Assembly: GCA_030704615.1 (NCBI GenBank)
Contig: CM060731.1
Location: 10,726,001-10,790,000, forward strand
Direction of reading: 5' to 3'
Length of the DNA: 64,000 bases
DNA from: Takakia lepidozioides
Taxonomy: Eukaryota; Streptophyta; Takakiopsida; Takakiales; Takakiaceae
In this document: piece by piece, positions 32,199 to 44,510 of the stretch
How positions within the stretch are numbered: the stretch's first letter is position 1
Layout of the letters: each line of letters begins with the position of its first letter
The notes under the pieces: generated by a model
What the model saw: only the letters and a program-made list of their open reading frames with translations
Databases searched by the model: none
Told to the model about the DNA's origin: nothing
Position numbers and translations under genes: made by a program

Positions 32199-35193
32199 CT
32201 AGAATGATTTAAGTACACTGTGTATGTCTCGTGACGATATAGGAGTTTTCTTTAGCAATATGAAGTTTCGAGCTGGGTCCCAGAACATGGCCAAGAGAAA
32301 TAGCACGGAGGAGAAGCCAATACAAGTACCCACAACGAAACCAGGTATGGAAGCAAGATCGGAAAAGGATTTGATCCCGTCAGAAAAATGTGTGGCGTTT
32401 ACTGCCACTGGAGTGACCGTGCACAGTTGAGAAAGTGGAGGACCACAAAGACCAGGGTTTCCAGGAGAGTATGAAGAATTAGAAAAAGTGTCTAAGTGAA
32501 TGCTTTGTGGGATTGGACCAGAAAGGTTATTATTAGAGAAATTCAAATGTGCTAAATTGGGTAAGAGTGAGAAGTCTTGTGGGATCTCACCATGGAGGTG
32601 ATTATTGGATAGATCCAGAGAGGCTAGAGGAGCGATGTTGGCAAGAGTTGAAGGAATATCTCCCGTGAAAGTGTTCCGCGAGAGATTCAGGTACAACAGC
32701 TGTTGCAGGACCCCTAAATCTGGAGGGAGTAGACCACCGAGCATATTTCCAGACAAGTCGATGGACGTTAAAAGCACATATACGTCCGTGAAAACGAGGT
32801 CAATACCTTTAACAGTGATCTGCAGGTTTTGGTCGTAGAGAGTAGAGCTGTCCAGCGATGTACCTCCAGTACTTGCCTGAATATCGATGAAGCCTAGTAG
32901 GTGGCTCAAGTCGGTGCCGGGGAAGTCCCCAATAATCTTGTTATTTGATAGGTCAAGAACTTGCAATGCAGTAAGATTCCAAATCCAAGCTGGAATTTCA
33001 CCCTCCAGCTGATTATATCTCATCGCAAGCACGCGCAACTTGGGCAATGATCTCATGCTGTAGTCAGGTAACTTTCCGCTAAGTTGGTTTCTGCTGAAAT
33101 CAACAAAGGTGAGGTTGCTGCAGTCCAAGAGAGATTCCGGGATACTTCCAGTGAACGAGTTGTTGGTGATGGACAAAATCTGGAGCGATCTGAACTGTCC
33201 TACATTAAGTGCGAAGTCTCCTCCAAGATGGTTATTTCCGAGCCGTATCCGTGTCGCATTCACAAAATTCTCAAAAGTGGTTGGAATCCCACCACTGAAT
33301 TTGTTGTTGGACAGGTCTATATTTACGAGACCCGAACAATTGCCAAGACTATCTGGAATTGTACCTGATAAGTTGTTGTTAGACAGCACCATCGTGTTGA
33401 GCAGAAGCATATTTCCCATCTCCTGCGGTATGAAACCATTCAAAGAGTTGTTCGAAAGATCCAGTGAACTGAGATTTGTCATGCCACCCACAGTTGAGGG
33501 AATCAGTCCTTCGAGTTGATTGCTCTTCAAGGAAAGTGATTGCAAAGTGCTCAGCTGCCCCAGTACACTGGGAATGGATCCGGTCAGCTGATTGTTTTGG
33601 AGCAGTAGTGAGATGAGATTTTGTAACCGAGCTAGAGAGGCAGGTATGGTGCCATTAAGCTGGTTGTCGTTGAGGACAAGATATTCGAGAGAGGAGATAT
33701 TCCCGAGAGACTCAGGGATATTCCCCTGGATGCTGGCGTTGTAAATAACGATCTGTTGCAGATTTGGTAGCTCACCGAGTTCAGGAGGTATACTTCCAGT
33801 GAGACGCGGGTTATCCTGAAAGTGTATCTGTAACAAGCCTGTCATATTCCCTAAAGAAGCAGGGATGGCCCCCTCGAGGTCGTTACCCGAAAGATAAAAA
33901 TACTGGACGTTTTGTAATCTGCCAAGTTCAGGAGGTATAACGCCAGTCAGATTGTTGTCATCAAGCTGAAAGCTTTGGAGGTTAGGACAGTTCCCCAGTG
34001 ATGCCGGGATGGTTCCAGTGAGTTTGTTAGCGCTGAAACCGATGTTGTAGAGTTTAGGGCAGTTTCCAAGCGCCATCGGAATAACACCCGACAACTGATT
34101 GCTCTTGACATATAAATGAGTGAGATTAGCACATTCTCCAAAATCAGGAGGGAGAGGTCCGGTGAACTATTCCATGTGTATTTGCTGCATTTTGCTGCAA
34201 TTCCCCAAAAACGAGATTTCTCCCGTTAGCCTGTTGTTCTGAAGGTAGAGAACACTGAGATGTTGTAGCTGTCCAAACACAGGAGGTATGATTCCACTCA
34301 AATTATTGTAACCAAAAACAAAGCCTTCGAGCTTGGTGCAGTTTCCCAGTGATGCGGGTATCTCACCAGTGAGGTTGTTATTGTTCCCCGCGAAGTTCAC
34401 TAGCTTCGTACAATTCCCGATGGTGGAAGGGATAGAGCCCGTCAACTGATTGACCATGAAAAGCAGACTGACAATATTCTGGAGCTGCCCAAATTCAGAA
34501 GGAACTTTTCCTGTAAGAAGGTTGTTTGCAACACTGAATGTAGTGAGATTTCTGCACTGCGCTAGCTCAGGTGGAATCGATCCAGCAAGGCTATTATCGT
34601 CCAAAATCAAAACGGCAAGACCGCTGCATTGCCCAAGTTCAGGGGGAATTCTTCCAGTGAGATTGTTGGCTGCCAAATCAAGATTGATGAGGAACTTGAG
34701 AGTACCAAGCTGAGGGCTGATGGAACCTAAAAGTCCGCAGCCTGTCAAGTTCAGATCCACCACCCGTTTCGTGAGGCTGTCACATGTGACGCCCGTCCAC
34801 TGACAAAAGTCACCATTGTTTGTATCCCAATTTGCGAGCGCTCTATTTGGGTCGCCTGTAATCCCTTGTTTGAACTCCGAGAGTGCAGTTTGATCAGTGA
34901 CGCTCCCATTTGTTTGCAGCATGGAGCGACCTGCCTCTCTTCTCCAACCTTCGAGACGTTGAAGGTTCAATTCATCAGGCTCTGGTGATGTTGACTTGGC
35001 CTCCTGCTCCCCAATCCAATCGGCCTGATTTTCTAAGCAGACATCCACATGCTCTTGTGTCACGGTGGCAGGCATAAAACTGCAAGTCCTGTGCATGGCT
35101 CTGCAGACCATCATACAACTCTGATAGAGTAGTCGCTATGCTTGCGAAGAGCAGCAGGATTACTAGGGGCAATGCAGCTCTACTCGTCACCAT
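32199..35193 (-). pseudogene. LRR receptor-like protein (RLP), interrupted by one TAG
   Basis: A cell-surface receptor-like protein without a kinase. ATG at 35193 gives a signal peptide (MVTSRAALPLVILLLFASIA), but the frame shifts by one base before about 35110. From there a single frame runs to 32199 (971 codons) apart from one TAG at 34167-34169. It holds the LRR N-terminal cap (FCQWTGVTCDS), close to 30 plant LRRs of the LxGxIP type and an island region (QNLQITVKGIDLVFTD). Four more LRRs, GLCGPP, a transmembrane segment (FVVGTCIGFSSVLFLLAMF) and a short cytoplasmic tail follow. This is the standard RLP architecture. LRR sequence resumes in frame straight after the TAG (FTGPLPPDFGECANL), so the stop is a point change, not an intron. 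RLPs usually act with SOBIR1/BAK1-type kinases; the ligand is unknown. Confidence 0.85.
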
Positions 35194-35970
35194 GATCGAA
35201 AATCCGAATCACCTACAGCAGCACACAGTATTGTCGAGTTAGTCTAGCTGAATTCTAGGACTCGATGATGTCGATCTCTCTATTTCGTTACCGTTTAGAC
35301 TTTTAACAGCTCCCAGACTGACGTGCAACTTCCAAATAGTTCTCTTTTGTGATACTCGAAGAATGTGTTTTGACAACCTCATGATTCAAATATCATCGTC
35401 CGTTTCAATCCTCAAGGGTCAGTCATTGACGTTTGTCCTGTTGAAGGCTGAGTGTTGGATACATCTAGCAGGACATTCCTGCAGATGTGCGGATAAAATT
35501 ATGTACACCTGGTATGATCTACCATGAACTATGTGTCAAATGCGTGGTAACATAGCATTGGAGTCATGATGAAAATGAAAACATGAAAGCATCTGCACAA
35601 GTAAGAGGACACAGATGGAAGCCTCATGCATCCACAGCACCGATGACCATTTATCGAAGCTCAATACATGTACTTTGATCACCCAAACCACTATCCACAT
35701 ACTCGGGGAACATTAGGTGCCTATTAGGTTTGTATAGCTGACAGTTTTGTGTATGTATACGCTGAATCATTAATGGAACTGATATCACCTAGGCCTTTCG
35801 GAGAATCTCCAAGACAGTTAAACAGCCTTATAAGACAAAATGACAAACTCGCAAGTTCATACCTCCACCATCCCACTGAAGGCTCACTGTAAGCTGTAAT
35901 GAGTTAAACTGCGGTTTACATGGTAAAGGCTTGTGTTGCTAGCAAACTTTCCAAGTAAAAGAAGAAATCC
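35194..35970. other. Upstream region of the LRR gene, no gene seen
   Basis: AT-rich sequence without recognisable domains. It would contain the promoter of the minus-strand LRR gene. Confidence 0.45.
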
Positions 35971-36711
35971 TTACAAGATTTTACTCAATTCTTCAGTCGG
36001 GTTCTCCATTTGCTCCATACCGATGGTAGCCTTGTAACGTATGGCCAAAGTACCAGTTTTGAGTCTGGACAGTGCTAGAGAGGGAGGACTAACAAGAGAG
36101 TCAACATGAAAGACTTTTAAATCGTTTTTAGACTGCTCTGCCTCCTGTATGACAATCTCTATCATCAAAAAGCTATCGAGCGAGAGGATAATGTACACGT
36201 CTTCGTTGTCTCTTCAATATTGCACCAATAAACAACATACACAGGCTCTTCTCAAATCCTCAAAAGAACGTATGGCAGATTTTTCAGGACGTCCGTACCT
36301 TCGAATTCGCAATGAAGAAACCACCCTGGAGGATGCGTGCCTCGCCGCTGACAAGCTTAACGTTCAAGTTCTCCTCGGAAACATATCCTGTAAAACCGGT
36401 CAGGATTGTCCGACACCCAATTGGAGTGAACGCTCACCTGCCTGCACTTCTACCAAAGGTCCAGCCTTCCAGGATCTCTTTTTCCGAACCAATACAACAG
36501 CCTCTTGACCTCCCTAACCAGAGCTGTCAGCACTTAGGGACCCAGACCATGGATTCATGCTCGTCCTTGACAACACAAAGTTGTGCTGCAGCCAGAAAGA
36601 GAAGCACACTGCGTCCTTGTCCAGTCGGAGAGAACAAACTACAGCGAAGTACACACCCAATCCTCGCCATATATTCATTGAGGTTGGCCCCAGCATGCTG
36701 CCCACCCTCAC
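35971..36711 (-). pseudogene. Possible exons of an unidentified gene
   Basis: Three stretches look coding on the minus strand. First, 36711-36514 (FSFWLQHNFVLSRTSMN...) is followed in the same frame, after a TAG, by GGQEAVVLVRKKRSWKAG, ending at a GT donor near 36440. Second, after TTTTACAG at about 36395, GYVSEENLNVKLVSGEARIL and FFIANSK end at a GTACGG donor near 36300. Third, an open frame from 36198 to 35971 ends LSKIL. The middle intron would be only about 50 bp. I do not recognise the family. The internal TAG suggests a decayed gene, but it could also be misread noncoding DNA. Confidence 0.35.
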
Positions 36712-36769
36712 ACTTCTGTGACTCGAACCAGTGTAATCCGGGTATAGAGTGTAGTGCTAACCTTAATAT

Positions 36770-37275
36770 AGGGTACATCAGTGTTGTTCTGGTATCAGGG
36801 TTAGGACATACCAGACTGGTACCAGACGTATCACAAAAAAACTATACCAGTCTGGTCTATATAATGGTGGATGTATAATTCTCTACATACTAGTATGAGT
36901 ATGAGTATCATGATCACAATACCAGCTTGGTACGAGATATCAATTCTGGTATCATTCTAAAGCCATCTTGAATTACAAGTTTATCACTAGCATGTATCAA
37001 GTGAAAACAAATAAATAAATATACATAATACAAGTATGTAGGCATATATACACATAAACTAATATAGTATACATACCAGAGTAAATGAGGAAGATGGCAG
37101 GGAAGTACTGGTATTGTGGCTGGTATGACAAAACGGATACCAGCCTGGTCTGGTATATGACCAAGTATTCTCCCAAATGATACCAGACTGGTCTAGTATC
37201 TGATACCAGTGCATATACCAATATTTTATACCAGTCCTTCACCTATATACCATACCAACACTGGTACATATATAT
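36770..37275. repeat. Island of ACCAG/CTGGT palindromes, copy 2
   Basis: The same composition as 28880-29460: ATACCAGACTGGT, ATACCAGCCTGGTCTGGTAT and related forms recur. The two islands bracket the LINE and LRR gene. They may be copies of a non-coding element. Confidence 0.75.
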
Positions 37276-38435
37276 ACTCACCTCCCAATCGTCGGTTGTC
37301 TATTTGCTCTGTTTTATAAAAATACCATGTATGCGATTATGTATACCTACTAACCGAGGTGATAATCGACTCACTAACCGAGGTAGAGTGCTACACTGAT
37401 TTGAGACCGTTGTTGACGCACGCATTACTGTTTACTTTTATTGTGATGCACCTTCACCAGTCAATGCCCACCGCCCACCTTCACATTGGAGACACCTCCC
37501 CACTTCATCGTGAATAAAGAAGGGCATTTATTAGCCTTTTGGGTAGGTGTGGTTGGCGGTCGGACAAGGGGGCCACTACCTCATAAAGATAGAGTGTGAC
37601 TACCTCCATGAAGGTACTCCTTTCAAGAACTTGGAATTTGGTTTTGGCTTTATGTGGTTCTTGGCAAATTGATCATTCTTTTCTTGGCATCGGCTTATGG
37701 TCAATGAGGACTTCTTGTCTTCCCACAGGTTTATAGGAGGTCTTGGTTGTTTTTCCCATTATACGACTTGATGTCCATAATCTTACTCACTCGTCCATAG
37801 TTGTTGCAATCTTTGTGTGTAGCTCTGTGTTTTTTTAGACACAGACCTGCTACTAATGTGATAACACCCTGGCTGCAGCAGCCAAACTTCAACCTAGGAA
37901 TGTACTACTCCGCCACTGATGGTCCCGACTCCCTTTACAAAGCACTCCCGACTCCTTTACAAAGCAAATTCAAATTAGTCGTTCAACACTCGAAGTAATG
38001 CTTGCCGTTCAGTTTTCTCACAACCCTTCTTCGAATTGACTTTTAACAAGCCTACACTCAAGTACGTAGCTGGTCTTCAGTTTCTCCGGCTTTGTGTGGC
38101 CTCGTAGTCAAGGGCCCGCGCATTCACGTGGTCTCAGAGTACAGCCGCTGGGATGTTGTCACATAAAGCAGAAAGGAGCTAATCTGATCCACAGGGAAAA
38201 ACTCGCTGCCCGAAGTCCATATCTAACTTTTCTGTTCACGGGCACTACAAATTAGTGTTGTAGCTAATTTGGCACACCAGAGCTCTGTTTACCATTTCCA
38301 ATCTGCATCTATTGGGGTACGTGAAAGCCGCGCCCCCACAACGAACTAATCCCTTGACCAAGAATCTGGAAATTGGGACAAATCTTTCGCTAGGATAAGG
38401 CGTGGGCGCCTCTTCTGGAAGGCGCCTAGTGACAG
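37276..38435. other. No gene seen
   Basis: About 1.2 kb without a recognisable gene, RNA or repeat. Confidence 0.5.
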
Positions 38436-38443
38436 TATATAAA
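38436..38443 (+). promoter_or_regulatory. TATA-box-like sequence
   Basis: TATATAAA followed by AGAGGG, upstream of a short coding-looking stretch at 38755-38895. Only the motif supports it. Confidence 0.3.
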
Positions 38444-38754
38444 GAGGGTGAAGGATAAGTTCGTGTAGCATCTGCCTTAGTGTACGGTACTCTCTTCTGC
38501 GTGGGCATTCTACTTACATTCTTAAGTTTAGTATCCTGCAAAACGCGGCTTCAATGCCATGAGGCAAAGGATATCCAGCAGCACATGTGGAAGTGGCCTT
38601 CGTTGCGGGGCCAGGGTTTGTTTTTGGGTGTGATATCAACGAGTGGTTCAGTTTGGGCACACGGAGAGCAAGTGGGCCAGTTTATCGTCTGTACGTCTGG
38701 ACTATACTATTCTGAGTGCAGCTGACGCGGTTGGCCACTCAAGTGCTGTACCTT

Positions 38755-38895
38755 TACGACAGTTTTAGAACTGGGAGTTTTGCTGCTGCAAGTGAAGCTG
38801 GTGGATCACATAGCTGGTTTATATCCCCCAGTAGGAATTCGAAATGTGGTGGCCTTGGACAATTTGATTGCAGATACTCAAGAAGCTATCAGATG
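38755..38895 (+). pseudogene. Unidentified coding fragment
   Basis: One frame reads LLLQVKLVDHIAGLYPPVGI and continues RNVVALDNLIADTQEAIR. It then meets TGTGAGTCG, a possible splice donor. The hydrophobic/charged pattern looks like real protein, but the frame is closed a short way upstream and no partner exon is evident. The family is not recognised. Confidence 0.3.
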
Positions 38896-38899
38896 TGAG

Positions 38900-39682
38900 T
38901 CGTTGAGGATACGATATTCGGGGGGATGACAGATTCCCAGGGAGCAAACTTGTCAAGTTGCGAGTTTCCAGGAGGTTTTCTCACAAACACGACTACACTG
39001 AAATGAACTCTTGGGTCGCGATGCATCTAAGCTTATCTTCTCTAGAGCTCCTAAGCTCCAGTACTGCCGAACAGGACTATGAGGAATTCAAGCAGTCCCT
39101 ACCAGCAGTAAATCCTAATAAAAACCCGGGTCCTCACGGGAAGCCTAGTAATAATTGTTTTTGTCAATTGTGCTGAGCGATCTTTCCCCAAACCAACTTC
39201 TCGGAAAAAGCCTGTTGCGATTTGGTTGCATGCCTGTTCTGTGGCTCCTTGTCTCAGCAAGGGGGGTAATGGACGAGGAACCCTGGAGTAGACTCCTTCC
39301 CCGAGTTAGTGGAGATGGTGTTGGTAACGCTTATATATTAATCAAGCTTTTGTGTCCCAGCTATACGAGCGTACCACCTGTGTCGCCTGTAATCAGTTGC
39401 TTGAAGTCGGAGACTCGAGAGTGTAATCTGCTCCGTACTCCCCCTTCAAGAGCGGGCTAATAAGAATACCAAGGAGGGAAGGAGAGAGGAGCATTAGGCA
39501 CTGAATTCAAAAAAGACCTCACACCAGCAGGGCGACTCACATATTTGATGACCTTCCAGATTTCAGCACGTTTGAGGAATTCCGTATTGCAGAATCAACC
39601 ACCAGGATACATCCTCTGCAGGTGCGCCTTCCCCCTTCCTCCTAGCCCCACCATCAGCGAGTTTTTCTAAGAAAGTCTCTGC
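38900..39682. other. Unassigned sequence before the LINE pair
   Basis: No gene is recognised. A short frame near 39060-39170 (FKQSLPAVNPNKNPGPHG) faintly resembles the KSPGPDG segment that precedes LINE reverse transcriptases, so some of this may be LINE debris. Confidence 0.35.
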
Positions 39683-39775
39683 CAATCTCTCACTGAAGTC
39701 TTCCACTATGAGGATTAGAAATGTTTGGCAGCCTACCTGCACGAGGTATTCACCCTTAGACAATCACTAGAACAA
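39683..39775 (+). mobile_element. 3' coding-end fragment of a LINE
   Basis: It matches 44310-44397 of the downstream LINE, including TCCACTATGAGGAT, TGGCAGCCTAC and CACCCTTAGACAATC. It ends within a few bases of the 5' leader of the full LINE. Confidence 0.8.
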
Positions 39776-39903
39776 TAGTTCTTTTCTCTTTCCTTCTCTC
39801 TCTCTCGTTCTTTTCTCTGTCGCGCGCGCGGCAGCACGTCGGCACTCGCGCGTCGGTGCTGCGCTCACGGGCGTTGGCGCGCTAGCGCCATCTCCACCAC
39901 ACC

Positions 39904-41052
39904 ATGACGTCCAAACGCCAAAGGACGGCTGCCGACGAGGTAGACTACCCGTCTCCCTCACGTCGACCCGATTCCCCTCTGCTTCTTCTTCCTGCCCCTG
40001 TCTCTCATCAAGCCTCTCCTTTGCGTCAGTACTCCACAAGGAGTGCTGATGTTCAAACGCTTCGGGACCAAATCTTCATCTTACAAACGAAATGCATCTC
40101 GGAGGAGACTCTGCAGTAAGTGCTCGATGCCCGTGACAATGACTCGGAGGAGCGGTTGGCTTCCCTTAACAAAAATTGGAAAAACGCATGGATTCCTTGG
40201 ACAAAGATTGGTAGAAACGCATGATTTCCTTGGACAAAGATTGGCAGAAGTGCATGACAGACAGATACACAGACTTGGAGAACAATATGCGAGTTCAGGA
40301 TAGCGTTTTGCGGGCCTCTCTTCAGGAGTGCACTAGAAAACTTCAAGGTCTGGCGAAACATCTCAATGACAAATCCACACATACGCGTCTTTCAAAACTT
40401 GAAGGCGAAGTGAAGACCTTCACAGAGAAGAGCCTCCCAGATCCCCTCACAGCAAGCATCCACCTGTAGGTGGAATCCCTTAGCAAAGAGCTGGAAACAC
40501 ACAGAACTGCGACGTCTACAATGGCTCGGGAGCTCCAAGCTCACAAGGCAGAGGCCTCCTCCTGGGCTAATATAGTTAAGGGGAGCACATCCAACAACAG
40601 TCCTCACTCTCTGGAGGAGACAGTCTCGGCTACCTTGCGAGAGGAACAGCAACGGGCTTTCAAAGCCCTTAACATCAGGGTCACTGGGAAGCTAGGGGGC
40701 CTTGCTGAGGGGGACCCTCTTGACGCTGCCACCAGCCTTATTCAGCAAAACCTTACTCTCCCACGGGGCGCGAGTGGCATTGAAAGGGCTTGGCGTGCAG
40801 GACTTCAGAGCACAAGTCCTCTTCATTAGATTCAAGGACAAGGGTGCTCGGGATAGAGTCCTCAGGCAGAGGCCTCAATTGAGAGGTCAGGGTATGTACC
40901 TCAACGATGACTTGACCCCTTTGCAATACAACGCCATGCGGGCGCAACTCTTGCAGGTTAAGCAAGCTCGAGCTCAAGGGCACTATGCCGTGTACCGAGA
41001 TGGGAGGGTAATTGTCCGGGAGCACGAACGTCGCCCCTCTAGCTCTAAATAG
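39904..41052 (+). pseudogene. LINE ORF1 (RNA-binding protein), broken
   Basis: ATG at 39904 follows ACACC and gives MTSKRQRTAADEVDYPSPSR. The frame stops at 40117, then continues in another frame with coiled-coil-like sequence (LENNMRVQDSVLRASLQ; ELETHRTATSTMARELQAHK). After a shift near 40790 the C-terminal domain follows: VLFIRFKDKGARDRVLRQRP and ALQ-type basic helices ending EHERRPSSSK. Coiled coil plus this C-terminal fold is typical of L1 ORF1 proteins, which bind their own RNA. Confidence 0.75.
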
Positions 41053-41055
41053 GGG

Positions 41056-44000
41056 TTGGGGCACCATGAGACCAACGCACGCTCACATCTACACATTGGC
41101 TCATGGAACTGTAATGGCTCGTTGTGGAGCCACCCTCAAGGGCTTCTAGATATTCTTTCCAAGTGTGATGTTCTTTTTCTTTTGGAAACTCATGCGTATG
41201 AAGGAAAGGACCCCCCTTTTATTCTCGGGTATAGCTTTCAGTCAGTGATTCGTCCACGTACAGGTCTCAAAGGATCTGGAGGTGTGGCTTGTTACTTTGT
41301 TGACTGGCTTCTCCCACTTATCTTCTTTTCCATACAAAGACCCACTGGCAAGGTACATTTGGTGTCACATCAAAGGCTACAACATCCTGCTGGCGGGATG
41401 TTATTTTGCTCCGGCCGCATCTCCGCACAGCGGCCTACATATCGAAGATTCACCATATGTTCCATTGGAAGACGATATGGCCCGTCTCCGTACCCCACAA
41501 ACGGACATTTTCTTGGTTGGAGATTTCAACGCCCGTACAGGATCACTACAGGCCCCCACCTTCGACCACACAGATCCTCTACACATCCAACGCTCGCATA
41601 CGGAATTGGAGAGGCAAAGTGCAGATTCCTCTTGCGAAATCACAAGTTACGGTCACCATCTACTCAAGTTTTGTGAAACTCAGGGGCTGTCCATTTACAA
41701 TGGAACAACCAACTTCAAATCCTCCAGCCAGTTCACTTGCCACACGTACAAGGGCCAAAGCGTGGTTGACTATCTCTTGGGGAGCCCCAACAAGCCTGAT
41801 AGAATAAGCTCCTTTTACATCACGAGGTACCCGGATTCTGATCACTCTTGCCTTTCCTTTGCATTTCCTTCCATCTCCCTCCCCGTGAGATCCCCTCTGC
41901 GTCTCTTCCCTTACACCCACGTATCCACTTTAATACCCCTTTCTCTCACTTACACGACGCCGAGTATGAAACATACCTAGCGTCAACCCTCCCTTCCATT
42001 CTACATCTATCATCTCCTAACGACAAGGCTACACATCTTACTCAAGCCCTTTGGGACTCAGCCCTGCGATCCTTTCCCGTCACCCTTCCATCTACCTCCT
42101 CACCTTCTCCACTCGTCGTTACGCACCATTTTATGATGAGGAATGCAAGACTGCTAGACGTCGCATCAAATTTTTACTACTTGATACCAATTCTTCTCCA
42201 GAGTCCACTAATCTTGCTCTTAAGCACTATAAGTCCCTCATTAGATCCAAAAAGCAAAGCCTACACTATCAAGTTGCAATCTTCTTTCCTTGCTAAAATC
42301 AGATTTTTTCCTCGATCTTTTTGGTCCCTCCTTAAACCTCATAGAGATCCCCCCCAATCACTGACATTCATGTCTGGCATGAGTATGCACAGTCTTTGTA
42401 CCATTCCCCAACCCAAACTCCTTCTCCTATAACCTCTAAACCCCTTCACTTCTCTCTCTTTACTACAGCCAATGTCAGTAAGGCAATCAAGAAGCTGCAA
42501 AATGGCAGAGCGGTGGACATTTCAGGACTTCAGAGTGAATTCATCAAGCATGCTGCACCTACTTTAGCCCCTTTTATAGCTAACCTCTTCAATGAGGTGG
42601 TGCAACGGGGCTTTCCAACAGAGTGGACAAAGAGCATCATCCACCCACTTTTAAGAGCGGTGACAGGCTCGCACCGACAAACTATCGTACTATCATGGTG
42701 TCCTCATTACTTGCTAAACTGTTTGGGGCAGTAGTGGCCATGGAACTGGATGATTGGGCTGAGTACTCTCGCATTCGTGCTGAGGGACAGGCTGGTTTCC
42801 GTCGAAACCGATCCACTATTGACCACATCTTCACTCTTCAAGTTATGGTGGAAAGTGCACGCTATGACAAAAGAATGGTCTATGTTTGCTTCGTGGACTT
42901 TCACAAAGCCTTTGATTCAGTTCCTCGGGACCTTCTCTTCCAACGGCTCCATAGAGTGGAAGTCCCTCCAGACATCCTTTGTGCCATCTCTTCTATGTAT
43001 GAGATTGTCACTGGCATGGTCAACGTCGCTGGTGAATTCTCAGCCGAGATCCACAGCAACATTGGAGTCAAACAGGGCTGCCCCCTTTCACCTACCCTGT
43101 TCGGGATCTACATTGACGCCTTGGAGAATTACATATCAAAAAACCATGGGGTTGGGGTCCCATTGGATGGGGGACCAACCCAATCAGATCTCCTCTATGC
43201 TGATGATGTTGCCCTTTTGGCACAATCCCGGTCTTTCTGCAACGCCATCTCAAAATTTTGGAACAGTTCTGCAAAGACTATGGGATGCAGTCAATCTTAG
43301 CAAGACCAAGATCATGGTCTTCAATGGCCAGGCTGATCGTAGATTCATCTTCAACCAGCAGGAAATTGAGATTGTGAAATCATACCGGTACCTAGGTCTG
43401 GTTATCCACTCCCCCAAGTTTCAACTTTGCAGCCACTGCCTTGGACAGGTTGACTAAAGGTAAGGCGGCCTCCGTCCGCCTTCAGGCCAAATGCAAGCAA
43501 ATACATCTGCGGCATCCCCCGACCAAAATGGCTGTTTGACACCGTCGTCAGCCCTGCTACCATCTATGGTTGTGAGTTCTGGGCACCTGGTGTCCCTGTC
43601 TCCTGGTGGAAAAGAATTTGGGGAACCATTACAGTCATCTTTTCTCCAAGCAATGCTTGGCGCCAGGAGCACACTCCATCTCAGATCCTAGGTGCAGAGT
43701 TCGCATGTGTACCATTGCAATCCGAGGCCCTCTTCAGGCTTACAATCTTTCTCCATAGATTGCAGGCCCTTCCACCCAAAGGGCTAGTGGCAAGGCCCTC
43801 ACAACATCTAGAGCTGCAGTTTCAGGAACTCCTGGTATGCTCGAGTGACAGTTTATTTCAACGTAACGGACTTTCTACTGCTTTCCTATTACCAATGAAC
43901 CCAGATGAGGTGGACATCACATCCAGACATGACCGCAACAGACTCATTCGGAGAGAGCTTATGGAATTACATGTCAAGAGAACTTGGATGCTACCCAATC

Positions 44001-44391
44001 TCACGACAAAGCTCCACTTCTATCGAGAGACATTCTTGGTGCTCCGCGCGATGATAGAATCTTGAGACCAAATTACCTTTCAGCACCCTTATCTCCTTCC
44101 CTCTTGAGGGCATTGGGGCGGTTCAGGGTGGGTTCCCACAACCTACGGATAGAGACTGGCAGATGGGAAAACCTGCAACGGGAGGACCGCCTATGTCCAG
44201 CTTGCATAGGGCGCAGCAAGGAAATTGAAACTGAAGAACACTTCTTCTTCTACTGCCCTCTATACTACGAGATCCGTGGGAGATTTCACAGTTTATTCAG
44301 TGGAACCCAAACTCTCACTGATGTCTTTCACTATGAGGATAAAAAATGCGTGGCAGCCTACACGAGGCCTTCACCCTTAGACAATCGCTAG
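41056..44391 (+). pseudogene. LINE ORF2 (endonuclease-reverse transcriptase), broken
   Basis: The endonuclease spans about 41090-41900 (HIGSWNCNGS, LFLLETHA, FLVGDFNARTG, ITRYPDSDHSCLS) across shifting frames. Reverse transcriptase lies at 42440-43260 with AGFRRNRSTIDHIF, FVDFHKAFDSVPR (motif A), GVKQGCPLSPTLF (motif B) and LLYADDVALLA (motif C, YADD). The C-terminal zinc-binding region at 44100-44390 has CPACIG and EEHFFFYCPLYY. No ATG is in frame at the apparent start, and at least five frame changes prevent translation of one protein. Confidence 0.85.
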
Positions 44392-44510
44392 AACATTAAT
44401 TGTGGTTTCTGGATTTGTTCCTCTCTCATGTTTTCTTCCATTTTGTCCCATAAGCTCTACGAGCTTTCCGCGGACGTTATAAAGCACCATTTCATTTCAT
44501 TTCTCTACTC

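Larger units (their letters stand above)
39780..44510 (+). mobile_element. Full-length L1-like LINE, frameshifted
   Basis: It has a pyrimidine-rich leader with a CGCGCG run (39780-39900), ORF1 (39904-41052), ORF2 with endonuclease, reverse transcriptase and a terminal zinc region (about 41056-44391), and a 3' end with CGTTATAAAGCACC and an (ATTTC)n tail at 44485-44505. The same tail forms the tiny insertion at 21541-21583, showing that the family has retrotransposed in this genome. Both ORFs carry stops or frameshifts. Confidence 0.88.
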
